Shown here piece by piece: positions 25,386 to 30,920 of a DNA stretch of 30,920 nt. Each line of letters opens with the position of its first letter. The first letter of the stretch is position 1. The notes under the pieces are model-generated. The model was given only the letters and a program-made list of their open reading frames with translations, did not search any database and was not told the origin of the DNA. The DNA is from Methanosarcinales archaeon (GTDB taxonomy: Archaea; Halobacteriota; Methanosarcinia; Methanosarcinales; Methanogasteraceae): positions 1-30,920 of the forward strand of contig JAUWGA010000002.1 in the NCBI GenBank assembly GCA_030606635.1. Reading direction: 5' to 3'. The position numbers and the translations under genes are program-made.

Positions 25386-25490
25386 CTACCTGTCTGTCCG
25401 CCATCTCCGCGCCCGCACCTTCTCCTCGATCACGAGGAGCACAAGAACTGCCAGCGCCGATCGTAGTGTCCTGCATTGTTGTTTCCTCAT
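25386..25490 (-). CDS. Possible single-helix membrane miniprotein after nitroreductase, 34 residues
   Basis: The ATG at 25490 overlaps the stop codon of the nitroreductase gene (ATGA), and the frame runs 34 codons to TAG. The product is basic, then hydrophobic (SALAVLVLLVI), then strongly basic (EEKVRARRWRTDR), the typical shape of a small membrane protein. The overlap supports translational coupling. Length and composition alone do not prove it. Confidence 0.35.
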   Translation of the reverse strand: MRKQQCRTLRSALAVLVLLVIEEKVRARRWRTDR

Positions 25491-26161
25491 TCTTCCGCCG
25501 CCTCGCACCACGTAACCAGTTCCTCGACCGGCTCCCTCCCTGTACGCAGGCTGTTTAACGGATGATCCCAGTCCGGGTAGCCAATCGCAATTCCGATGAC
25601 GATCCGCTTCGACTCAGGAATTCCCGCAATCCTTCGTACCTCATCAGGGTAAGCCGCTGCGTCGCCCAGAATGCAGGTCCCGAGTCCGTATTCCTGCGCT
25701 GCAAGGGCTATCGTCTGGGTTACTATGCCGATATCAAAGGCGAACCAGCCCGGCGCCGACTTATCAGCAACGATTACGATCCGAGCCGGGGCACCATAGT
25801 TCCCAACACTCATCTCAAACCAGTTCTGCATCTTGTTTTTACCCTCTTCGGGTTCAATAATGCCAAGAATTTGCTTGAAGAATTTTTGCTGCCTCTTTGA
25901 GTACGTGCCCTTCGGAGGCGTCTCAAATATCGCTATGTCGGGATTGGGCTTCATATCCTCGCGGATCTTCGCAATGGTGGCATGGTTGAGGTCGTCCAGC
26001 ACCTTTCCAGTCAGAACGAAGAACTCCCACGGCTGTGTGTTGGTTGCAGAAGGAGCCCATCCGGCAATGTCCAGAAGTTCTGTTAAGACGTCTCTGGAAA
26101 CGGGATCCGATTTATACGCTCTGATGCTTTTCCTTGATTTAATGGCTTCTAATAGTTTCAT
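25487..26161 (-). CDS. Nitroreductase-family FMN flavoprotein
   Basis: This 224-residue protein has the nitroreductase fold landmarks: the N-terminal KSRKSIRAYKSDP with basic phosphate-binding residues, the APSATNTQPWEFFVL flavin loop (about residues 37-50) and the C-terminal GTCILGDAA and VIGIAIGYPD segments. Such FMN enzymes reduce nitro compounds, quinones or flavins with NAD(P)H; some act in cofactor metabolism, and the substrate here is unknown. The ATG is preceded by GGAGAG. The TetR regulator gene lies 150 bases upstream on the same strand and is the likely controller. A TATAAATA element is at 26244-26251. Confidence 0.9.
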   Translation of the reverse strand: MKLLEAIKSRKSIRAYKSDPVSRDVLTELLDIAGWAPSATNTQPWEFFVLTGKVLDDLNHATIAKIREDMKPNPDIAIFETPPKGTYSKRQQKFFKQILGIIEPEEGKNKMQNWFEMSVGNYGAPARIVIVADKSAPGWFAFDIGIVTQTIALAAQEYGLGTCILGDAAAYPDEVRRIAGIPESKRIVIGIAIGYPDWDHPLNSLRTGREPVEELVTWCEAAEE

Positions 26162-26215
26162 TTTGATTTATCTCTCCTTTATCATGGTTTTATTTGAATG
26201 TGTTATCTTTACGGA

Positions 26216-26272
26216 TTATGCCACCCCTTTCAGCCTGCCCCAATATTTATATTCCTGTTCGTTTCCCGGCAT
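26216..26272 (-). CDS. Short 18-codon frame with strong ribosome site between tetR and nitroreductase
   Basis: GGAGGT a few bases before the ATG at 26272 is one of the best ribosome sites in the region, yet the frame stops after 18 codons (ending RLKGVA). It may be a leader peptide or the stub of a deleted gene. The TATA box at 26244-26251 lies inside it, so it would be translated only from a transcript starting further upstream. Confidence 0.25.
   Translation of the reverse strand: MPGNEQEYKYWGRLKGVA
26244..26251 (-). promoter_or_regulatory. TATA box of the nitroreductase gene
   Basis: Minus-strand TATAAATA predicts transcription from about 26220, giving a leader of about 60 bases before the nitroreductase ATG at 26161. 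Confidence 0.5.
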
Positions 26273-26312
26273 TCTAACCTCCTGCTTTTTTCACATCTTT
26301 TGTTATATATCT

Positions 26313-26960
26313 TTATGAATGAACGTCATTCGTTTTTCTTCCAAAACTTTTGATCCGTAATTCCTCGATCGCCTTCCACCCGTAGTACATGTAGGTCGCC
26401 AGATCGATTGCACACTGCATCATCTCCTCGCGGTTCAGGTCGTGCATCGTCATCTCGATGAACGTGTTGACCGCAAAAGAGTGGAGCGAGTGCCACAGAA
26501 ACTCGTCGACGCGCTCTCCTGCTTCTGGGTGTGGCAATGCACACTTGTCGCGCGGGGCTGTTTCGTCCAGTTTCCGGACACAATCTTCCCTGAAGTCTTC
26601 CAAGCTCGATCCCTGCGATTTAAAGAGGATTAGCTTCATATCTTCGTGGTTCCGGTAGTGAACATCCGCAATCTCCTGATAGAAGTCCAGGTGCCATTCG
26701 TAAGTGTAGCACTCGTCGCCGTTTTCTGTTGACCGCATTCTGTCGTAGTTGGTATACGCATTGATCTGATCGACAGTGGGCGCGACCAGTGCGCAGAATA
26801 GATCGTCTTTGTTCGGGAAGTAGGTGTAGAGGTTGCCCGTGGATACGCCTGCCCTCTCAGCTATCGAGCGCATCTTCGCTTTTGCGAACCCGTGCTCTGC
26901 AAACTCCATGCGCGCTGCGTTCAGGATTCTTTCTTCGATCTCTTTCTTCAGCGTCTGCAT
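26313..26960 (-). CDS. TetR-family transcriptional repressor
   Basis: This 215-residue regulator has an N-terminal TetR helix-turn-helix (about residues 10-58: RSIAERAGVSTGNLYTYFPNK). The C-terminal two thirds form a helical ligand-binding domain with several Cys and His residues (CYTYEWHLDF, CALPHPEAGE). It is probably autoregulated and may control the nitroreductase next to it; the ligand is unknown. Candidate operators are TGAACTACGTTCA just upstream of its start and GAATGAACGTCATTC at its 3' end. Confidence 0.92.
   Translation of the reverse strand: MQTLKKEIEERILNAARMEFAEHGFAKAKMRSIAERAGVSTGNLYTYFPNKDDLFCALVAPTVDQINAYTNYDRMRSTENGDECYTYEWHLDFYQEIADVHYRNHEDMKLILFKSQGSSLEDFREDCVRKLDETAPRDKCALPHPEAGERVDEFLWHSLHSFAVNTFIEMTMHDLNREEMMQCAIDLATYMYYGWKAIEELRIKSFGRKTNDVHS
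26317..26331. promoter_or_regulatory. Palindrome at the 3' end of tetR, candidate operator
   Basis: GAATGA and TCATTC are perfect 6-base inverted arms around ACG. The site overlaps the last codons of tetR, upstream of the nitroreductase promoter. It shares TGAAC with the palindrome at 26977-26989, but the two are not identical. Confidence 0.35.
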
Positions 26961-26976
26961 GATCTGCCACCTATTA

Positions 26977-26989
26977 ATGAACTACGTTC
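26977..26989. promoter_or_regulatory. Palindrome upstream of tetR, candidate operator
   Basis: TGAAC and GTTCA form perfect arms around TAC, 17-29 bases before the tetR start. This is the position and shape of a TetR-family operator, and it suggests autoregulation. Confidence 0.5.
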
Positions 26990-27283
26990 AGTATTATGTG
27001 GGGTTTGTGGTACTTAAATGCTATACCAATCTGGTAGTTGATGCGGGTAGCGGAGTCGCGGACCCATGTTACTCAAGCAGCAACTTAAACAAGCTATCAC
27101 GCCCTCGCACCAGTATATCCTTCCCTGGCGGTTCACCATTCGCCGTAGCTATCATTACCACACGAAGCCTAAAATAATCATAGATCACAGCACATAACCA
27201 TCCAATAACGCCCTGCCCTTGTGGGCGGTGGTGTCGACGGACCGCTCTTGGCGATCCATTAAAGGAAAGGATTGGTATGTACG
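26990..27283. other. Stretch without a confident gene between tetR and the U32 operon
   Basis: No gene I can support is visible. On the minus strand a frame ending at 27069 finishes in a protein-like segment (ATANGEPPGKDILV), which could be the C-terminal remnant of a lost gene, but no start, motif or ribosome site supports it. A promoter for the plus-strand U32 operon must lie here; I see no clear TATA box. Confidence 0.4.
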
Positions 27284-27415
27284 ATGGAGATAAACCCAAA
27301 AAATCCCCCTGCCGCAAGGAATCTCGCAATGCTTTATGAGGTGCGAGAGAAAGCATCGAAGGATCCTTGGTATCTGAAAGAGTCGGAGGATTATCTGCGG
27401 GAGGGATATTTCTGA
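27284..27415 (+). CDS. Possible 43-residue protein in front of the U32 pair
   Basis: An ATG at 27284 opens a 43-codon frame that ends 14 bases before the U32 ATG at 27430. The product is charged and aromatic (AMLYEVREKASKDPWYLKE) with a protein-like composition. A GGAAAGG sits 13 bases upstream, a little far. The close spacing suggests one transcript with the U32 genes. No family is recognised. Confidence 0.4.
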   Translation: MEINPKNPPAARNLAMLYEVREKASKDPWYLKESEDYLREGYF

Positions 27416-27429
27416 TCCGGCACCCAAGA

Positions 27430-28338
27430 ATGAACCTCATGGCGCCGGCAGATTCATTCGAGACTGCTACCGGCGTGATCGAATCCGGAGCGGACGAGAT
27501 CTATCTTGGACTTGAGAACGAGAACTTTGTGAACCTGAATCTCTCGGGACGCGGGCGTGGCTGTAATGTCCCCACGCTATCAGAACTCGAAGGGATCATC
27601 GAGTTCTCCCACGAGCGTGGAATTCTGGTGGATTACACCGTGAACACGCCTTTCCTGAGTGACGAACTCGAAGAGATGTTCATATCGCATGTCATGGCTG
27701 GCGTGGACGCGGGTGTGGATGCGCTGATCGTGGGGGAACTCGGTGCGATGCAGCTAATCAAGGAGATGGACACAGGGCTGCCGGTACACGCAAGCGTACT
27801 CTTAAACACGTTTAATCGCGGGCAGATCGAACTACTGAAGGATTTGGGCGCAAGCAAGATCGTGCTTCCGTTTAAGATGGAACTCGCTGAGATCAGGACG
27901 CTATCAGGGTGTGGAATCGATCTTGAGATCTTCGGACAGTTCGGATGCTCGAATATCAACGGAACATGCCACCTCGTCCACAGCGTGGGTGAGAGCATCA
28001 ATCTCGGACTTCCATGCCGTGCGAACTATTATGTCGGCGGCGAGGTAGAGCGGGTGCATCCGATCCTCGATGCAGGCACGGACTGCTCGCTCTGCAGCAT
28101 CCCTGACTTGCTCGAGATCGGGGTGAGCGCATTAAAGATCGTTGGAAGAGGCATGAATCCGGAGATGATCCGGGAGATCGTGCAGATATACCGGAGGTGC
28201 ATCGATCTCGCAAGGGACGGGGGTGACGAGGGCGCGATCCGGGAGTATGTGCTCACAGAAGAACCTTTCTGGCAGATGTTATGCGAGCAGAAGAGATGCA
28301 AGTACCTTGAAACACCCATCATTGATTCGTATGTGTGA
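27430..28338 (+). CDS. U32-family protein, UbiU-like Fe-S protein
   Basis: This 302-residue protein belongs to the peptidase U32 family, which despite its name includes Fe-S hydroxylases (UbiU, UbiV, RlhA, TrhP). The N-terminus LMAPADSFETATGVIESGADEIYLG is the family's barrel start. Cysteines C173, C180 and C196, then C219 or C222, match the spacing of the UbiU 4Fe-4S ligands C169, C176, C193 and C232 in the first intervals (7 and 16 against 7 and 17). KIVGR at 236-240 is the family's late signature. I chose the ATG at 27430 because it starts exactly at the conserved MNLMAPA; the longer frame from 27367 has no family match. The next gene encodes its probable partner. Confidence 0.82.
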   Translation: MNLMAPADSFETATGVIESGADEIYLGLENENFVNLNLSGRGRGCNVPTLSELEGIIEFSHERGILVDYTVNTPFLSDELEEMFISHVMAGVDAGVDALIVGELGAMQLIKEMDTGLPVHASVLLNTFNRGQIELLKDLGASKIVLPFKMELAEIRTLSGCGIDLEIFGQFGCSNINGTCHLVHSVGESINLGLPCRANYYVGGEVERVHPILDAGTDCSLCSIPDLLEIGVSALKIVGRGMNPEMIREIVQIYRRCIDLARDGGDEGAIREYVLTEEPFWQMLCEQKRCKYLETPIIDSYV

Positions 28339-28340
28339 TT

Positions 28341-29207
28341 ATGATGATTGAACTGAGAACGTCTGATTATTCGAAGATTGAATCGATCACCGGGTTGATC
28401 GAAGATGCGGATATCGGTTCGGACGTCAGGATCGGGGTCGGGAGCGAGGCATGTGTGCACAAACTACCCGCGACCCCGGAGATCGCACAAGTATCCGACC
28501 TCGATTGCATCGATGGCGTGACGCTGGTAACCCCGATAACGCCGCAGAAGCACTTCGATCGCGTATGCGGATATGTAAGCGAAGTTGCAGATCTCGGCAT
28601 CAGGAACCTTCGCATCGTCGTAAACGATCTCGGAATCCTCTACTCATGCGAGATCGATCGCCCTGTTGCGGGACGGGGGATCGTGCACACGTCAGAGGCG
28701 TGCCCGTGGGTGGATCACATCCTGCGGGATGAGAGCGACTACGTGAGGGATGCGTACCTCCAGACCAATCTCAACTATTCGAGAACCTGCGCCCTCTTAA
28801 AAGGCATGGGCATCGAAGGGATCGAGATCGATCTCCTGCCCCGGACGATTGCGGCGGCAAGGAGACTTGAAATTCCGGTGTATGCGCATTTCGGGTACGC
28901 TGTGGTCGCTTATGCACGAAGCTGCCACACGGCACGGTTCTATAGCGAGTTGCCACCTCTGTGTGCGCAGTTCTGCAATTCTCCACTGGAACTGGAACTT
29001 CGGGATATCTTCGATCTGGAGAGTCTCTCTTTTGCGCCGCCTGATGCTGAGGTGAAGGAGGTGTTTCCGGTGTTGTATCTTCTTGGGAACACGATCTACA
29101 TGAAGAGCGATTGCCGTGATGCTGCGGGCGTGGACGGGGTTATCGTTAATTGCGATATGGACACACCATCTTCCAAAATGCTATATGAGCTGGCGACACT
29201 TGTATAA
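28341..29207 (+). CDS. U32-family protein, UbiV-like Fe-S protein
   Basis: This 288-residue U32 protein follows two bases after the first one, or overlaps it by four if a GTG at 28335 is used. Its cysteines match the E. coli UbiV 4Fe-4S ligands C39, C180, C193 and C197: C38, C195, C208 and C212 here, with identical 13- and 4-residue intervals inside ARSCHTARFYS...CAQFC. The ScHTAR and C-x3-C pattern is specific to UbiV-type proteins. UbiU and UbiV form a heterodimer that hydroxylates the ubiquinone ring without O2, using prephenate as oxygen source. An archaeal version could act on another lipid or tRNA/rRNA substrate; that is inference. Confidence 0.83.
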   Translation: MMIELRTSDYSKIESITGLIEDADIGSDVRIGVGSEACVHKLPATPEIAQVSDLDCIDGVTLVTPITPQKHFDRVCGYVSEVADLGIRNLRIVVNDLGILYSCEIDRPVAGRGIVHTSEACPWVDHILRDESDYVRDAYLQTNLNYSRTCALLKGMGIEGIEIDLLPRTIAAARRLEIPVYAHFGYAVVAYARSCHTARFYSELPPLCAQFCNSPLELELRDIFDLESLSFAPPDAEVKEVFPVLYLLGNTIYMKSDCRDAAGVDGVIVNCDMDTPSSKMLYELATLV

Positions 29208-29251
29208 TAACAAGACATGGGAAAAGGTCGTCAACATGAAACTGGAAGAAA

Positions 29252-29365
29252 ATGGCTAAAATGGATATATCGCTCCTCGAAAAACTGGAAATTATTAAAT
29301 TTGAAGGTTCGAGGAAAACGGGTGCTTATGTACTGACAACTAAAGGAAAGGAAGTCATGAAATGA
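29252..29365 (+). pseudogene. Winged-helix C-terminal remnant, 37 codons
   Basis: The frame reads LLEKLEIIKFEGSRKTGAYV and ends GKEVMK. This is the typical end of a winged-helix domain: recognition helix, wing with GSRKTG, then a final strand. The N-terminal part is missing. Such domains end AlbA_2-type ATP-binding proteins that often lie next to hsdS in type I restriction loci, which fits the hsdS remnant just downstream. It ends overlapping the next short frame (ATGA). Confidence 0.5.
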
Positions 29366-29532
29366 TAAAAACTTTGCATTGCCGTCAGGTTTGGTCACTT
29401 TATCAGGGGACGTTTCCCAATGGACGATTAAATGACCCTATAAATGACCCTATAAATGACCCTATAAATGACCCTATAAATGACCCTATAAAACCATCTG
29501 TAAACACGAAAGATGACGGAACAAGCATCTGA
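29362..29532 (+). CDS. Short frame with five NDPI repeats, probably a gene fragment
   Basis: A 56-codon frame opens at 29362 and carries NDPI five times in a row. The repeats sit exactly in frame because the unit is 12 bases. Asn-Asp-Pro-Ile-type repeats are known to me as linkers before winged-helix domains in AlbA_2 and Fic-type proteins. After the repeats the frame ends in KPSVNTKDDGTSI without a winged helix, so it is probably a broken gene. Repeat-number change would not shift the frame. Confidence 0.4.
   Translation: MIKTLHCRQVWSLYQGTFPNGRLNDPINDPINDPINDPINDPIKPSVNTKDDGTSI
29431..29490 (+). repeat. 12-bp tandem repeat, five perfect copies
   Basis: AATGACCCTATA is repeated five times without a mismatch at 29431, 29443, 29455, 29467 and 29479. 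Perfect identity suggests recent expansion or slippage. It encodes five NDPI units in the short frame at 29362-29532. Confidence 0.97.
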
Positions 29533-29544
29533 GGATATTTAAAA

Positions 29545-30920
29545 ATGGAACCCCTGCAGATGAATAAGAAAACGGCGCCTGAATTGCCGCAGAGTTGGGT
29601 GTGGACGACGCTGGGAGAGATTTGTTTAAATCCACAGTATGGATGGACTACAAGCGCAAAAAATGAGGGATATCTTCATTTATTGAGGACCACAGATATC
29701 ACTTCTGGAAATATTGACTGGGATTCAGTGCCTTTTTGTAAAAAAGAACCAGCAGATAAAGAAAAATATTTACTTAGAGATAATGATATAGTCATTTCAA
29801 GAGCAGGGTCCGTAGGTTACAGTCACCTCATCAAAAATCCAAAAGGAGCGGTATTTGCTTCATATCTCATACGTTTCAAGCCTTTGATCGATGAACCGTA
29901 TACATCATATTTCTTGAAAAGCCCGTCTTATTGGAATTCAATTTCAGAAAAAAGTTTAGGGATTGCCGTGCAAAATGTTAACGCCACTAAATTAAAGCAA
30001 ATTAGCATCCCACTCTCCCCTCTCCGAACAGCGCCGCATCGTCACCAAAGTCGAGGAGCTTTTCACCCAACTGGACGCGGGCGTCGGGGCACTCACAAAA
30101 ACAAAAGCGCAACTCAAGCGCTACCGCCAGTCCGTACTCAAGTCCGCATGCGAGGGCAGGCTCGTCCCCACCGAAGCCGAACTGGCGCGGGCTGAGGGGC
30201 GCGATTACGAGCCTGCGGATGTGCTGCTTGCACGCATCATTAAGGAGCGCCGCGAGAAGTGGGAGGTGGAGAAGAAACGGAAAGGCAGAAAGAGCGCAAA
30301 GTACAAGGAGCCTGCGGCGTTGGATGTCAGCGACTTGCCGGAGCTGCCGGAGGGGTGGGTGTGGACAACTTTTGGTCAAGTATTCGATGTGTATATTGGT
30401 GCTACACCTAGCCGAAAACGCCCTGACTATTGGGGCGGGCGTATTCCTTGGGTGAGCAGTGGAGAAGTTGCATTCTGCCGAATTCGCCAAACTCGCGAAA
30501 TGATTACTGAGTTGGGACTTGCAAACACTTCTACTCAAGTTCACCCTTCTGGAACTGTTTTACTGGGAATGATTGGGGAAGGGAAGACACGGGGACAAGC
30601 TGCCATATTGGAGATTGTTGCATGTAACAATCAAAACTCCGCAGCAATCCGAGTATCTGAATCAGGTCTACCATCGGAATATATTTACAACTTTCTATTG
30701 GTGGAGTATGAGCACATTCGGCAAATAGGATCCGGCAATAACCAACCAGCATTGAATAAGACTCGTGTTCAATTAATCCATTTCCCCCTCCCGCCCCTCC
30801 TCGAACAGCACCGCATCGTAGCCGAAATCGAGCGCCGCCTCTCTGTCACGGACGAAACAGAAAAAACCATCGACCAGAGCCTCAAACAAGCGGAGCGCCT
30901 GCGCCGGAGCATCCTGAAAA
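29545..30920 (+). pseudogene. hsdS: Second hsdS, frameshifted and cut by the window edge
   Basis: The first part (29545 to about 30020) encodes TRD1 of a type I specificity subunit, beginning LPQSWVWTTLGEI. At 30011-30025 (CACTCTCCCCTCTCC) the reading frame must shift by one for the expected LSEQRRIVTKVEELF helix to follow. The second part is then open to base 30920 with the central conserved helix, TRD2 (LPEGWVWTTFGQV) and the second conserved helix (LLEQHRIVAEIERRL). TRD1 and TRD2 are A+T-rich while the conserved helices are G+C-rich, as expected from domain shuffling. The shift lies in a CT/C-rich tract, so slippage is likely. Unless the read is wrong, it produces a truncated HsdS of about 216 residues. 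Confidence 0.85.

Noticed and set aside
27069..27440. 123-codon minus frame before the U32 operon
   Set aside because: Its first half overlaps the plus-strand small frame and U32 start and has no family signal; only the last 40 residues look protein-like, so at most a remnant.

Overview
This looks like chromosomal DNA of an archaeon related to methanogens or anaerobic alkane and methane oxidisers (Methanosarcinia, ANME or Syntropharchaeia-like). Supporting genes are a very large extracellular multiheme cytochrome, class I lysyl-tRNA synthetase, archaeal-type CoaD, glutamyl-tRNA reductase, PurP, a methanopterin-pathway dihydropteroate synthase-like protein, a RAD55/KaiC-type ATPase and NikR. 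Promoters are of TATA-box type. The exact genus cannot be fixed from sequence alone.

Positions 1-11000 are mostly core genome. A cytochrome with about 22 haem motifs runs in from the left edge. Next come a convergent RAD55-like protein with a damaged P-loop, a nikR-lysS pair behind a palindrome-rich intergenic region, an EF-hand lipoprotein with a T-tract terminator, a coaD-hemA pair, a broken RelE-like toxin gene with an in-frame TAG, a DUF1614 membrane protein with a tRNA-Pro just upstream, and a UbiB/ABC1 kinase.

Positions 11100-21900 form a defence and toxin island. A TumE-type toxin-antitoxin pair is followed by RadC. On the minus strand there is a tightly overlapping type I restriction-modification operon: hsdM, a DUF1016 PD-(D/E)XK nuclease, hsdS, an unrecognised HEPN-like protein and hsdR. 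Behind hsdR lies a cassette with two MNT nucleotidyltransferases, a HepT-type HEPN toxin and a 63-residue protein. This cassette is bracketed by two 219-bp copies of the hsdR 3' end that are about 92% identical.

Positions 22000-29200 return to metabolism: PurP, a NifU-like protein, the dihydropteroate synthase-like protein, a nitroreductase with a TetR regulator next to it, and a tandem pair of U32-family proteins. The cysteine spacing of that pair closely matches the Fe-S hydroxylase subunits UbiU and UbiV. After 29200 there is a second, decayed type I restriction locus: fragments of a winged-helix gene with a five-copy 12-bp repeat, then a frameshifted hsdS that runs off the right edge.

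The strongest candidates for something new are the type I restriction operon with an embedded nuclease and HEPN protein plus its repeat-flanked MNT/HEPN cassette, and the archaeal UbiU/UbiV-like pair.
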